DNA from: an uncultured Mycoplasmatota bacterium
GTDB lineage: Bacteria; Bacillota_I; Bacilli_A; RF39; UBA660
Length of the DNA: 20,895 nucleotides
Assembly: GCA_900553765.1 (NCBI GenBank)
Contig: USET01000004.1
Location: forward strand, 1-20,895
Direction: 5' to 3'
Part shown: positions 6,334-15,700 of the stretch, in pieces
Layout of the letters: every line of letters begins with the position of its first letter
Numbering within the stretch: position 1 is the first letter of the stretch
Position numbers and translations under genes: made by a program
Notes under the pieces: generated by a model
Told to the model about the DNA's origin: nothing
Databases searched by the model: none
The model's input: only the letters and a program-made list of their open reading frames with translations

Positions 6334-7402
6334 AGAATCCTCTTTTTCTTAAGAAAGATGGAATATCGATTTCACTTCCTGCTGGTTCTTCATCTGATGT
6401 ATCTGTTTCTACCGTATTATCTCTATTTCCATAAGAGTGGTATAAAGGTTCTTTTTCTTCTTCGAATCCTGTTGCGATAACAGTTACAATAATTTCATCA
6501 TTCAAGTTTTCATTGATGACAGCACCAAAGATCGTATTGATGTCCGTATTTGCACTCGTACGGATCACATCAGCTGCCTCTTCTACTTCAAATAATGTCA
6601 AGTTAGAACCACCTGTAACATTGATAATTGCATCTGTAGCTCCACTGATACTCGTCTCTAATAATGGGCTAGATACCGCTTGACGTGCTGCCTCTGCAGC
6701 TCTGTCTTCTCCAACACCCATACCAATTCCGATAAGAGCGTTTCCACGATTCTCCATAACGGCTTTAACATCGGCAAAGTCGAGGTTGATAAGTCCTGCA
6801 ACTGCGATCAAATCTGAAATAGATTGTACTCCTCGTCTTAACACGTTATCTACTTCTCTAAATGAATCTACAAGTGGTGTAGACTTGTCGATAATCTCTC
6901 TCAAACGGTCATTTGGAATAACGATTAAAGTATCTACGTGTTTCTTTAATTCATCCAATCCTGAAAGCGCTTGATCCATACGTTTTTTTCCTTCGAATGA
7001 GAATGGTTTCGTTACGATTCCAACTGTAAGCGCTCCCATTTCTTGTGAAATTTCAGCGATGACTGGTGCAGCTCCTGTTCCAGTTCCACCACCCATACCA
7101 CAAGTGATAAATACCATATCAGCACCTTCTAATGCCGCTTCAATCTCTTGTTTCGTCTCGAGTGCAGCTTCTTTTCCAATTTGAGGATTTGCTCCTGCTC
7201 CTAGTCCATTGGTAAGTTCCGCACCAATTTGAATTTTCACCTCAGCTTTTGAGTTGTTTAAAACTTGTAAGTCTGTATTGGCAACAATGAAGTCAACCCC
7301 TTTTACTCCTGATTCAATCATTCTGTTAACGGCGTTATTTCCTCCACCACCAACACCAATGACTTTAATTTTTGCTAATTGATCCATTTCTAAGTCAAAC
7401 AT
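6332..7402 (-). CDS. ftsZ: Cell division tubulin homologue FtsZ
   Basis: GTPase that polymerises into the cytokinetic ring at midcell. The 356-residue protein has the N-terminal nucleotide loop [13 protein letters not shown], the tubulin signature [29 protein letters not shown] and the T7 loop [11 protein letters not shown] that completes the GTPase site of the next subunit. After the globular domain comes a short acidic linker of about 30 residues and the conserved tail [11 protein letters not shown], which binds FtsA (and SepF where present). AAGGAGGAA overlaps the ftsA stop and gives tight coupling: 11 bases separate the two genes. It is transcribed with ftsA and ends in a strong terminator. 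Confidence 0.98.
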   Translation of the reverse strand: MFDLEMDQLAKIKVIGVGGGGNNAVNRMIESGVKGVDFIVANTDLQVLNNSKAEVKIQIGAELTNGLGAGANPQIGKEAALETKQEIEAALEGADMVFITCGMGGGTGTGAAPVIAEISQEMGALTVGIVTKPFSFEGKKRMDQALSGLDELKKHVDTLIVIPNDRLREIIDKSTPLVDSFREVDNVLRRGVQSISDLIAVAGLINLDFADVKAVMENRGNALIGIGMGVGEDRAAEAARQAVSSPLLETSISGATDAIINVTGGSNLTLFEVEEAADVIRTSANTDINTIFGAVINENLNDEIIVTVIATGFEEEKEPLYHSYGNRDNTVETDTSDEEPAGSEIDIPSFLRKRGF

Positions 7403-7413
7403 TTTCTTCCTCC

Positions 7414-8694
7414 TTATTCGCTGAAAAAGTACCCAAATACTTTACCTAACATTGATTCGTTTGATACATTAATTAAATTTCTCGATATTGTTGATAATTC
7501 CTCTTGGTCCTCTCTACTTACCATTGTATAACTTTGACCCTTTAATTTCAACTTATTTACGAAATAAACTATATTTCCTACTGCAGAAGCATAGCGATTA
7601 TTTCGAATTCCTACCAATTTTACATTTCCAACAGTCGTTCCTCTACCAAATACATCGTCGGCAATATATCCAAAATTCGTCATATTACTTACACCACCCG
7701 TAATGATCGTATAATCTAAATGACGATTCGTAAGAGATTGAATTTCTTTTTTTGCAAGTGATAAAATTTCTTCCAAACGTGACATAACAACCTCAGATAG
7801 TTCGTATTGATTGATCTTGATTGTCTCACCATACGTGTTTGTCACTTCGTAAATCTCACTCGTATTTGCATGTAACTTGTGAGCGAGCGCACATTTTTCT
7901 TTTAAATGTACCGCCGTACTATGATCTAATCTGTACATATAAGAGATATCGTTGTCGATATTTCTTCCTCCTAAGCCAATTAAGTGATTTTTTACGATAA
8001 TCCCTTTATTATATAAAGATACCGATGTCACTTCGCTTCCAATATTGATGATCGCTCCAACTGACTCATCCATCTTTTTATCTTTGAATGCAAAACTATC
8101 TCCAATTGGATTGATCGATACATCGACAACTTCGATTCCAATACGATCTAAAAGCCCTACGACAGAATACATATTCTTCTTTGGCGTCGTTACCAAGATA
8201 CCACGTGCAGATAATGTTTTTGCAGTAAGTCCTTTCGGATCTTTTACAACTTTTTTATCATCCACTTTAAAATCGATCGGAAGAATCGTTACGATCTCTT
8301 GGTTTGTCTTTTCCTTCGATTCCATCGCTACCTGAAGCACTCTCGTGATATCTTCTCCAGTAATCGTACCATCCACTGGATCTGCATCCATGACATCCTC
8401 GTCGATATACTGTTCGATATTAACCTCTCCTGTTACCATCGTAAACTCTACTTGATAACTCGGTATAGAAGCGATCACTTTTTTAATTTGAATTCCAAGC
8501 ATTTCTTCGATTTCGACAAATGCTTGTTTAATAGAACGCTCTGCCTGTTCAAAATCAGTGATTAATCCCTTTTTAATTCCCTTTGATTTTACGGAAGATG
8601 CTGCTAGTAAGTTTAACTTATTCTTGTATAATTCGCATACGACAACTTTAATGGTATCTGACCCAATATCGATGCTAGAATAAATGCGCTTCAT
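7414..8694 (-). CDS. ftsA: Cell division protein FtsA, membrane anchor of FtsZ
   Basis: Actin-like ATPase that tethers FtsZ filaments to the membrane and recruits later divisome proteins. The 426-residue protein begins with the phosphate-1 motif [11 protein letters not shown] (7-17) and contains the SHS2-type 1C subdomain region ([16 protein letters not shown] and following), phosphate-2 motif [17 protein letters not shown], and the adenosine motif [10 protein letters not shown]. It ends with a hydrophobic amphipathic tail ([12 protein letters not shown]) typical of the FtsA membrane-targeting helix. A ribosome binding site GGAGATGG precedes the ATG. A near-consensus sigma-A promoter lies directly upstream after the ftsQ terminator, so ftsA-ftsZ is an independent two-gene unit. 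Confidence 0.97.
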   Translation of the reverse strand: MKRIYSSIDIGSDTIKVVVCELYKNKLNLLAASSVKSKGIKKGLITDFEQAERSIKQAFVEIEEMLGIQIKKVIASIPSYQVEFTMVTGEVNIEQYIDEDVMDADPVDGTITGEDITRVLQVAMESKEKTNQEIVTILPIDFKVDDKKVVKDPKGLTAKTLSARGILVTTPKKNMYSVVGLLDRIGIEVVDVSINPIGDSFAFKDKKMDESVGAIINIGSEVTSVSLYNKGIIVKNHLIGLGGRNIDNDISYMYRLDHSTAVHLKEKCALAHKLHANTSEIYEVTNTYGETIKINQYELSEVVMSRLEEILSLAKKEIQSLTNRHLDYTIITGGVSNMTNFGYIADDVFGRGTTVGNVKLVGIRNNRYASAVGNIVYFVNKLKLKGQSYTMVSREDQEELSTISRNLINVSNESMLGKVFGYFFSE

Positions 8695-8721
8695 ATCACC
8701 ATCTCCTACAATCTAACACAT

Positions 8722-8750
8722 ATTATACTATATTTTTTATGAAATGTAAA
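8722..8750 (-). promoter_or_regulatory. Sigma-A promoter of ftsA-ftsZ
   Basis: Minus strand TTTACA (8750-8745), 17 bases, TATAAT (8727-8722): 5 of 6 and 6 of 6 matches to consensus, the best promoter in the window. It lies between the ftsQ terminator and ftsA. Confidence 0.85.
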
Positions 8751-8752
8751 AG

Positions 8753-8772
8753 AAAAAAGTTCATTTCGAACT
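8753..8772 (-). terminator. Weak terminator after ftsQ
   Basis: Minus strand AGTTC, loop GAAAT, GAACT and a run of six T. The short stem overlaps the TAG stop of ftsQ; flanking A and T runs may extend it. Partial read-through into ftsA is likely. Confidence 0.5.
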
Positions 8773-9508
8773 AATTTTCAAGGATTCTAAAGTATTCACC
8801 AGAATCTAGATATAAGATTCCTTTTTTGTTTTGGAATGTCTTCATGATATCTAGATAGCTATTGATCTTTTGAAACTGATTCAAAGATAGATACACATAG
8901 TTACCATCTGTCATCGATAGTAAAAATCTGCTCTGGTCCACTTCATTTGGATTATATTCAATTTCAGAAATACGGCTCAAAATCTCCGTATCGAGCTCCG
9001 CTAGTTTCTTCTGTAGCTTTTTATATAATTTATCCGGCGTATAATTGATCAACGTCGGAACGACATAGTTTCCATCGGTCGTCTGCCCGTCTAATAAAAT
9101 TACTTTGTTTTTGTTGATGTCGTAGAATAGAGGTCTATTTTCCTCGACGGTAATCGTTACAGAGAATAGTCCGTTTTTCTTAACATCCGCGCTTTTAATC
9201 ATAATATCGTCTTCCAATCGACTTTCGATAAAAAAGGAAAGTTCTTCAACCGTCGATGGATAATCTTGTAACTGTGCACGTTCTATAACTTGTTGATCCG
9301 TTAAGACATGGTTATTTTTTACATAGATATTACGGATCGATAAATCGAGTGTATGATACAAAATAAAGCCGATACCAAGAAGGATCAAAATTGCGAGTGT
9401 TATACGACCATAGCGAATCTTGACGTGTTTTTTCTGACGTTTATTTTTCTTCGTCTGTTTTTTAGAAGTTTTCGAAGAAACATTCTTTTTCTCTTTTTTC
9501 TTCGCCAT
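8771..9508 (-). CDS. ftsQ: Cell division protein FtsQ/DivIB
   Basis: Single-pass divisome protein that, with DivIC and FtsL, links the ring to septal peptidoglycan synthesis. The 245-residue product has a very basic cytoplasmic tail of about 33 residues (mainly Lys), one membrane segment (about 35-52, ITLAILILLGIGFILY), then a POTRA domain beginning LSIRNIYVKNNHVLTDQQVIERAQL, and the beta domain with VEENRPLFYDINKNKVILLDG. The remaining residues match DivIB/FtsQ only loosely, as is usual for this family; position directly before ftsA supports the call. AAGGAGGAT precedes the ATG. It has its own extended -10 promoter and a terminator on each side, so it may be a one-gene unit. Confidence 0.9.
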   Translation of the reverse strand: MAKKKEKKNVSSKTSKKQTKKNKRQKKHVKIRYGRITLAILILLGIGFILYHTLDLSIRNIYVKNNHVLTDQQVIERAQLQDYPSTVEELSFFIESRLEDDIMIKSADVKKNGLFSVTITVEENRPLFYDINKNKVILLDGQTTDGNYVVPTLINYTPDKLYKKLQKKLAELDTEILSRISEIEYNPNEVDQSRFLLSMTDGNYVYLSLNQFQKINSYLDIMKTFQNKKGILYLDSGEYFRILEN

Positions 9509-9531
9509 ACCGATCCTCCTTATTCTTTCTC

Positions 9532-9540
9532 ATTATATCA
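9532..9540 (-). promoter_or_regulatory. Extended -10 promoter of ftsQ
   Basis: Minus strand TGATATAAT: TATAAT at 9537-9532 with the extended TG. The -35 region (CTTTCT, 17 bases upstream) is poor. It follows the murB terminator. Confidence 0.6.
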
Positions 9541-9579
9541 TATTTGTTTCAAAAAGAAAGAGAGAAAAGAAGATATCAT

Positions 9580-9613
9580 AAAAAAAACAAGAATTAATCT
9601 ACAAATTCTTGTT
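9580..9613 (-). terminator. Intrinsic terminator of murG-murB
   Basis: Minus strand AACAAGAATT, 8-base loop, AATTCTTGTT, then a run of T. The perfect 10-bp stem is formed by the last codons of murB, and the TAA stop lies at the end of the loop. Confidence 0.8.
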
Positions 9614-10493
9614 CGCATTTTAACTTGACTTTTTTCTTCTTCCAAACAGTGTCTTGCACGGTTAAAATCAATTTTCGAATATCGTTTGCATTCGCATGAT
9701 CGACATTGATAATGAAATTGGCATGTTTCCGGCTTACTTCTGCTCCACCAATTCTCATACCTTTCAAACCGCAGTCTTCGATCAATTTTCCTGCTGCGAT
9801 TCCTTCCGGATTTCGAAATACACTTCCTGCCGAAGGGTATTCGAGTGGTTGCGTCATCAAACGTCTCTTTTTTCTATCTTCCATGACACTGCGAATTGCA
9901 GCTTCCGTTCCTTTTGTTAAAATCAACGTTGCCTCTAAACAAATATATCCTGGATGCGTCTGTAAAAAAGAAGTACGATAGTGAAACTCTAACTCACGAT
10001 TGTACATCGTCTTCACTGTTAGTTCAGGTGTCAACACTTTGATTTCACTTACGATATATCCCATATCACTTTTGTATGCACCCGCATTCATATAGATAGC
10101 TCCACCGATCGTTCCAGGAATTCCTGCTGCAAACTCTAGCCCAGTTAATCCTAACTTCGCAACTTTGATCGCAAGTTTCATAAGAGGATACCCAGCCCCA
10201 ACCACAACTTTTGTTCCGTAAAACTCACACGTATGAAGCGCATCTAACTTAATCAAAACACCACGATATCCATCGTCTGAAAAAAGTAAGTTAGATCCAT
10301 ACCCTACTACCTTATGTTTGATGTTTTTTTCCTTTAGATACGACATTAAATTTTTCAGTTGTTCTATTGATTCTGGAAACACGATATAATCGGCAATTCC
10401 TCCAGCACGATAAGTCGTATATTGTTTTAAACTACAATTTTCTAGTACTTTCCCACAATTGATTTTTTCAAGTTCTGTCTTCATCTTTCTCAC
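9594..10493 (-). CDS. murB: UDP-N-acetylenolpyruvoylglucosamine reductase MurB
   Basis: FAD enzyme of the cytoplasmic peptidoglycan pathway that reduces UDP-GlcNAc-enolpyruvate to UDP-MurNAc with NADPH. The 299-residue protein is a type II MurB: YTTYRAGGIADY, VGYGSNLLFSDDG, EFAAGIPGTIGGAIYMNAGAY for FAD binding, HYRTSFL with the substrate Arg173, PSAGSVFRNP with the proton-donor Ser224, and a Glu near the C-terminus (CEQEF). The protein ends a few residues after that Glu. The start overlaps the end of murG by 26 bases; a second ATG three codons later (10484) is equally possible. Overlap and order indicate one murG-murB transcript closed by a strong terminator. Confidence 0.96.
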   Translation of the reverse strand: MRKMKTELEKINCGKVLENCSLKQYTTYRAGGIADYIVFPESIEQLKNLMSYLKEKNIKHKVVGYGSNLLFSDDGYRGVLIKLDALHTCEFYGTKVVVGAGYPLMKLAIKVAKLGLTGLEFAAGIPGTIGGAIYMNAGAYKSDMGYIVSEIKVLTPELTVKTMYNRELEFHYRTSFLQTHPGYICLEATLILTKGTEAAIRSVMEDRKKRRLMTQPLEYPSAGSVFRNPEGIAAGKLIEDCGLKGMRIGGAEVSRKHANFIINVDHANANDIRKLILTVQDTVWKKKKVKLKCEQEFVD

Positions 10494-11560
10494 CTATTAA
10501 CTCTCTGATGCATCTATAAATTCTCTCGGCACTATCTGGTACCTGTAACTTGCGCAAGTTTTGTTTCATCTCGACACGAACGCTAGCTTTCATCAGGTTA
10601 TCTACTTTTTCTACCAACGCTTCTTTCGTGAAATCTTTTTCTTCCAAAATATCTGCTGCATGTGACTCTACTAAATCCATTGCATTTTTATATTGATGGT
10701 TGTTTGGTACATAAGGACTTGGTATCAAAATAGAAGGTACTTCAAGTGCGATAATTTCGCTTAAAGTAGAAGCTCCAGCACGAGAGATCATGACATCTGT
10801 CTTTTTCATAACACGAGGCATTCCTTCTACGTATGGAACCACTTTGACATTTTCTGGAAATTCCTTTTTAGAAACTTCCTCATAACTTTCCTTTCCTGTC
10901 ACAAATAGCAATTGGTAATCCTTATGAGCAAAAAGAGAAAAACTTTCCATCATCATCTCGTTTACCTTAGAAGATCCCAAAGATCCCATAACGATCAAAA
11001 CAAGTTTCTTATGTTCGCTTAACCCTAGATCGACCTTTGCAATCGCAGGTTGCTTCAAAGCATCTTCACTACAAGGATTTCCAGTATAGACTGTCTTTTC
11101 TTTTGGAAAGTAATCTATGCTGGATGGAAAAGACACCCCAATTTTATCAACAAACTTCATCAAATATTGATTAGAAGCGCCTGGAACACTATTCTGCTCG
11201 TGAATAAACGTCGGAATATGATATTTCTTCGCTGCCTTTAGCACAGGAGCCGTTACATATCCTCCAACTCCTATTACGACATCCGGACGAAATTCTCTTA
11301 CAATCTTCTTACACTTTTGGTAACTTTTTAGCATACAGTAAACCGTCTTAACGTTCTTATATTTTCTTTCGATACACTCCATATATTTCGATTGTTTCAA
11401 AGGGAATTCCACGTTTTGGAACGATATCCTTCTCCATTCGATTATGCGTTCCTATATATAGAAATTCACTATCTGGTTCTTTTTCTTTGATTTTATTAAT
11501 AATGGCAAGAGCCGGATAGATGTGTCCTCCCGTTCCGCCAGCACTGATGATCACTCTCAT
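10468..11560 (-). CDS. murG: MurG lipid II glycosyltransferase, reading frame broken
   Basis: Peripheral membrane enzyme that adds GlcNAc from UDP-GlcNAc to lipid I, giving lipid II. The first frame (11560-11357) encodes the start [19 protein letters not shown] and continues to YGVYRKKI, then meets TAA. The rest continues in the +1 frame from [13 protein letters not shown] to the end: [43 protein letters not shown] and the donor-site residues PNNHQYKNA. The two parts align end to end with family MurG, about 364 residues in total, close to Bacillus. Losing a TA from a TATATA repeat near 11362-11368, or gaining one A in the adjacent A-run, would explain the break. The gene is normally essential, so I expect a sequence error or a very recent mutation. 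Confidence 0.93.
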
Positions 11561-11581
11561 TTATAATCACATCCTATTACC

Positions 11582-11610
11582 ATTATATCATAGCATTTGT
11601 CGTTTATGAA
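11582..11610 (-). promoter_or_regulatory. Sigma-A promoter of murG-murB
   Basis: Minus strand TTCATA (11610-11605), 17 bases, TATAAT (11587-11582) with an extended TG (TGATATAAT). It lies between the deacetylase terminator and murG. Confidence 0.75.
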
Positions 11611-11619
11611 CAGTTTATT

Positions 11620-11643
11620 AAAAAAGCGAATTACTTCGCTTTT
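11620..11643 (-). terminator. Intrinsic terminator of the deacetylase gene
   Basis: Minus strand AAAAGCGAA, loop GTAA, TTCGCTTTT and more T: a perfect 9-bp stem. The TAA stop codon forms most of the loop. Confidence 0.85.
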
Positions 11644-12995
11644 AATGAATAGTATACTTGTCCTGGTACTAACTCCGTTCCACGAAGCATTGCAAGATCG
11701 GAAACTGTCACAAATTCAAATCCTTGACTACGTGCATAATCGATAAACTCTAACGCTGCATCGACACTCGTCTGGTAGATATCGTGCATCAAAACGATAT
11801 CTCCGTCCTTTATAGTCTCCTTCATACGAGCGAGAATCGCATCTTTATTTTTTAATTTCCAGTCCAATGTATCTACGTTCCATAAAATAATTGGCATTCC
11901 CGCAGCCTTCGTTCGGTCATCGTAACTTCCATATGGTGGTCTTAGTAATCCTACCGATCCACCCGTTACACTACCAATGATCTGATTCGTCGCAGTGATC
12001 TCGAATTGAACACCTTCTAAAGATAATTTTCTCAAATTTTGATGATCGTACGTATGGCTTCCAACCTCATGCCCTTCGTGAATCGCACGTGCGACAAGTT
12101 CTGGAAAACGTTCTGCTCTCGTACCCAATTGAAAGAAAGTCACTCTAGCATTTCTCGCCTTTAATCCATCTAACAATGCCGTCGTCGTCTTACCACCAGG
12201 ACCGTCATCAAACGTTAAGGCAACTAATTTCTTTCCTTCTACATTTGGAAGTCCCCTTTTCGTATATTCTAATTCCTCTTTCGTCGGTTGATCTTCTTTT
12301 CGGACTTGCTTTGTTTGAATATAAGGCCACATTTTTGCATAAGACAATGTAATTTGAATTGGCGTTTCGATTTCTTTCGAAAATTCCTTCCCAAAGAAAA
12401 ATATAACCCCATTTTCATGAAAGACGAAATGTACATCATCAAGATCCATTTTCTCTAACTTTTGACTGACCTTTTCTTGATCGATCAATATTTGCTGACG
12501 AAACAATTCCGGTAACAACATTGATTTTATCGCATGTTTCATTTCTCCAAAAGACTTTTGATCTGTCTTGAGAAAATCAGAATATTTTAATAAAGTTCCT
12601 TCGTTATCATCATAGTATAAAGTTGCGACCTTACCTTGCGATAAGAAGACAATCGTTTTGAAATCTCGATAAGTATATGTTCTATGCGTAATTTCTAAAT
12701 GATGTTTTTCTTTTTTATCCTGATCGATCGTATCTAAGAACTGATTCGTCTCCATCTGAACATATCGTTTAATCTCTCTATCTACATCATAATGATGACT
12801 GACTGGATACGAAAGATGCATATCATATCGTTTTGTATCTTTTACAATCGTTACCAAATCTTCTGTTTTATATTCTGTCTTCGGGAACATTCTATAACAA
12901 ATGAGAAATAACAGTCCCACTAAGAGAATCGAAAGTAAAATTCCAAAGCGTTTCATAAAAGATTTTCGAAACACGAGACGTTTTTCTAACTTCAT
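11631..12995 (-). CDS. PdaC-like membrane-anchored polysaccharide deacetylase
   Basis: Predicted extracellular peptidoglycan deacetylase of carbohydrate esterase family 4. The 454-residue protein has a basic N-terminus and one membrane anchor (about 17-35), then a domain of about 190 residues resembling the DUF4163/DUF3298 region of Bacillus PdaC. The C-terminal NodB domain has TFDDGP (261-266, catalytic base and metal Asp), HTYDH (metal His pair, 314-318), RPPYGSYDDRT, WNVDTLDWK and LMHDIY (catalytic His). Deacetylating MurNAc or GlcNAc is known to give lysozyme resistance; which sugar is used here is not visible. The start is the ATG at 12995 with GGTGAT upstream. An in-frame GTG at 13022 overlaps the promoter -10 and is rejected. 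It is a single-gene unit upstream of murG. Confidence 0.9.
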   Translation of the reverse strand: MKLEKRLVFRKSFMKRFGILLSILLVGLLFLICYRMFPKTEYKTEDLVTIVKDTKRYDMHLSYPVSHHYDVDREIKRYVQMETNQFLDTIDQDKKEKHHLEITHRTYTYRDFKTIVFLSQGKVATLYYDDNEGTLLKYSDFLKTDQKSFGEMKHAIKSMLLPELFRQQILIDQEKVSQKLEKMDLDDVHFVFHENGVIFFFGKEFSKEIETPIQITLSYAKMWPYIQTKQVRKEDQPTKEELEYTKRGLPNVEGKKLVALTFDDGPGGKTTTALLDGLKARNARVTFFQLGTRAERFPELVARAIHEGHEVGSHTYDHQNLRKLSLEGVQFEITATNQIIGSVTGGSVGLLRPPYGSYDDRTKAAGMPIILWNVDTLDWKLKNKDAILARMKETIKDGDIVLMHDIYQTSVDAALEFIDYARSQGFEFVTVSDLAMLRGTELVPGQVYYSLKAK

Positions 12996-13010
12996 AATAT
13001 CACCAGCTGT

Positions 13011-13019
13011 ATTATACCA
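13011..13019 (-). promoter_or_regulatory. Extended -10 promoter of the deacetylase gene
   Basis: Minus strand TGGTATAAT (TATAAT 13016-13011). Only 15 bases separate the -10 from the ATG at 12995, so the leader would be about 8-9 bases long. The -35 (ATGAAT) is poor. Confidence 0.6.
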
Positions 13020-13039
13020 CACTTCAAGATAAAATTCAT

Positions 13040-13071
13040 AAAAGAAAGGGCATCGTAAAGGTGCCGCTTTC
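13040..13071 (-). terminator. Terminator of the ABC transporter unit
   Basis: Minus strand GAAAG-C-GGCA and TGCC-CTTTC pair (9 bp with one bulged C) around a 9-base loop, followed by TTTTA. It lies 5 bases after the permease stop. The T-run is short, so moderate strength is expected. Confidence 0.65.
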
Positions 13072-13075
13072 TCAC

Positions 13076-15700
13076 TTAAATATTTTCGTCTCGAATTGCG
13101 TCTAAAATATTTTCCTTTCTAATTTTTTTAGATGCATAGAACATCGATAATAATACGATTAGGAAAACACCAATTGCTGCATAAATCATCGCTTTCCATG
13201 GAATCATCATTCCTCCAAGATTTACAATACTCATAATTTGTGTATGGAATAAGTAGACGATTCCCAAAGAAGCTATATACCCATAACATAGTGATTTCAA
13301 TCCAAAGAACAAGCTTTCAAAACATAGAATACGATTGAATCCACTTGGTGTAAGTCCCATGCTTCGTAGCATTGCAAACTCTTTTCTTCGCAACATAATA
13401 TTTGTATTAATCGTATTAAATACACTCGTAACACCGATCAATGTTACTAACCCGATAAATCCATAAAGTAAGATTTTCAAAACGAGAATCATATTTCTCT
13501 GCATCTTCATATCTTCTGCAATGTTATGATAAGAGAAGAATTCAAATTTAGTGCCTTCCTCCTCTTTTTGAAATTTCTTATCGAGTTTTTGATAAGTAGG
13601 AGCCTTCAATGAGACCTCATAAGACGATGACATAACATTATTTGTATCCTCATTAGATAAATGGCTTACGATATCATCGTACATCTCAGGAGAGACAATG
13701 ACAAGTGGTGAGGACATCGTTCCATCTTCAGGAACACCAAACGGTACTTCATCCGCATAATATAAATCTTCAAGAACATAGGCATCTTTCTCATAGTTTG
13801 CACTCGGATCTTCCATATCATATGTTTCATCGACTGCAACATATTTCCATAGAGAAAGACTCGTTACTTCTTTTTTGTTATAAATTGGTCCATGATATGT
13901 CTTACGATTTAAGTCTTCATCATAGTAAATTCGATTTGTAACATCTACCAATATCGGTCGATCGGAAGTAAGTCCTAATGATTTCTTATATTCTTCGTAT
14001 GCGCTTTTCTCAAGTCCATACACACGAACCATTCCAATATCCGAATCATCCATATTTAAGTTATCTTTAAAAATGCGATACAATTCTGGATCATAGTCCT
14101 CTTTCTGCATTGGCTCTGCTTCGAAATAATAATTTCGGAAATAACTTACTTTCTCTACTTCCTCTTCATTTTCTAAAGAATGAATATAATCTTCTATCTT
14201 CTCTGACTGTTGATCTGATATATATAGTGTAATATCATAATTTCGATCGTTCAAATAAGATGTACTTCCTTCGATTCCATAATCTAATAATGCTGAGAAA
14301 GAAATAAATAATACAATACTAATAAATAAAGATACAATCGTAATACGATATTTCTTCTTACTTCGTTTCATGTTCTTTAATGCAATCTCACCTTCGATAC
14401 CGAATATCTTACGAATCCACTTTGGTGTCTTGACCTTCCGCCCACTGATTTTGATATCATCATTTTGACGAATCGCTTCAATCGGTGTTACCTTCGCAGC
14501 TTTGCGAGCAGGAAGGTAAGCAGAAAGCAAGATGACAACGATCATAAATCCGATCGGTATTAATACGAGTGGTAAATACGTCGACAACTCGAGTGGTACC
14601 GAAAACGCACTAGGCAATAGCGCATTGATAATTTCAATGACACACCAAATGCCGATATATCCGCCCAATACTCCCAGTGGAATCCCAATCAATCCGATAA
14701 AGAATGCTTCGAAAAAGACTGTATGACGAATTTGTTTCTTCGTTGCTCCAATACTAGCAAACAACCCAAATTGTTTTTTTCGTTCCATCACGGAAATTGC
14801 AAAAGAGTTATATATTACGATGATACAAGCAATTGATATCAAAGCAAGGATCATCAAGATCAATCCATACATTCCTTCCATGACATTTCCGTATTGTGAC
14901 TGTCCATACATGCTGAGTAAATATTCGTTGTAAGAGACTTCTTCGAAATAGTGAAAATTCCCTTCTGTTTTTTCTTTGAAACCAAGATTTAAAGCGATAT
15001 CCCTCGTCTTTTCGTAAACATCATCCACTGAATAATACGTAATGATTGCATTTAACGGTTGTCCTGAATCTTCATCAACCTTCGTATAAACGTAGTATCC
15101 GCCACCGGATCTCGATTCAGACTTTAGTGAATCTACGATACCAACGATCGTATAAGTTCTCTCTAATTGGGGCTCGAATGTTTCTTTTTCTGAATACGGC
15201 ACGTTATCGCTAATCGTCTCCCCTTCAATCTTACGATCACCTATATGCATTGTAATTTGATCACCAATATGATAATCTTCTAATCCATCTTCCCCAACTG
15301 TCAAAACGATTTCATTAGTGGTTGATGGAAGCCTACCTTCTTTTACTCTCAGTTCTTTCAAATAGCGGTCAGACAAACCATTCACGTAAAAATATGGTCG
15401 GTACTCTTCTTTCGGATTCTCCATTTTACTAAAACCGATCGCTTGGCGCATCAAAACTGTTTCAATTTTTCCGTTCTTTTCCAATTGCTCTCGTTGATCC
15501 AATGCGACATTACTAATCACTACATGATGTGAACCACCCGACTCGATTGCCGTTTGGATGGAATTTTCACGAACAGTCGAGAATAACAACCCAATTCCAA
15601 CCATCAATGCCGCCGATAGTATGACACCGATGATCGTTACCGTCGTTCTTTTGCGGTTCATCTTTAAGTGTTTGATCGTTAATTTATTTAAGACGTTCAT
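13076..15700 (-). CDS. ABC transporter permease with two FtsX domains
   Basis: An 874-residue membrane subunit that works with the ATPase encoded just upstream. Layout: first membrane segment about 20-42, an extracytoplasmic domain about 43-270, first FtsX domain about 275-410 ending VTPIEAIRQND, a further membrane segment about 450-475, a second extracytoplasmic domain about 476-735, and a second FtsX domain about 737-874 ending ILDAIRDENI. Coupling-helix motifs ERKKQFGLFASIGATKKQ and RRKEFAMLRSMGLTPSG are repeated in the two halves. Such MacB/LolE-type mechanotransmission permeases move or extract hydrophobic molecules and peptides or release antibiotics; the substrate is unknown. The architecture (about 870 residues, two large outer domains) differs from 10-helix BceB permeases. 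ATGA overlap with the ATPase gene indicates translational coupling. Confidence 0.93.
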   Translation of the reverse strand: MNVLNKLTIKHLKMNRKRTTVTIIGVILSAALMVGIGLLFSTVRENSIQTAIESGGSHHVVISNVALDQREQLEKNGKIETVLMRQAIGFSKMENPKEEYRPYFYVNGLSDRYLKELRVKEGRLPSTTNEIVLTVGEDGLEDYHIGDQITMHIGDRKIEGETISDNVPYSEKETFEPQLERTYTIVGIVDSLKSESRSGGGYYVYTKVDEDSGQPLNAIITYYSVDDVYEKTRDIALNLGFKEKTEGNFHYFEEVSYNEYLLSMYGQSQYGNVMEGMYGLILMILALISIACIIVIYNSFAISVMERKKQFGLFASIGATKKQIRHTVFFEAFFIGLIGIPLGVLGGYIGIWCVIEIINALLPSAFSVPLELSTYLPLVLIPIGFMIVVILLSAYLPARKAAKVTPIEAIRQNDDIKISGRKVKTPKWIRKIFGIEGEIALKNMKRSKKKYRITIVSLFISIVLFISFSALLDYGIEGSTSYLNDRNYDITLYISDQQSEKIEDYIHSLENEEEVEKVSYFRNYYFEAEPMQKEDYDPELYRIFKDNLNMDDSDIGMVRVYGLEKSAYEEYKKSLGLTSDRPILVDVTNRIYYDEDLNRKTYHGPIYNKKEVTSLSLWKYVAVDETYDMEDPSANYEKDAYVLEDLYYADEVPFGVPEDGTMSSPLVIVSPEMYDDIVSHLSNEDTNNVMSSSYEVSLKAPTYQKLDKKFQKEEEGTKFEFFSYHNIAEDMKMQRNMILVLKILLYGFIGLVTLIGVTSVFNTINTNIMLRRKEFAMLRSMGLTPSGFNRILCFESLFFGLKSLCYGYIASLGIVYLFHTQIMSIVNLGGMMIPWKAMIYAAIGVFLIVLLSMFYASKKIRKENILDAIRDENI

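Noticed and set aside
11355..11380. Programmed ribosomal frameshifting in murG
   Set aside because: The shift needed is +1, and the local codons (AAA ATA TAA) lack a prfB-like slippery site with internal Shine-Dalgarno or a canonical -1 heptamer; the A-run is too short for typical transcriptional slippage. An indel is simpler.
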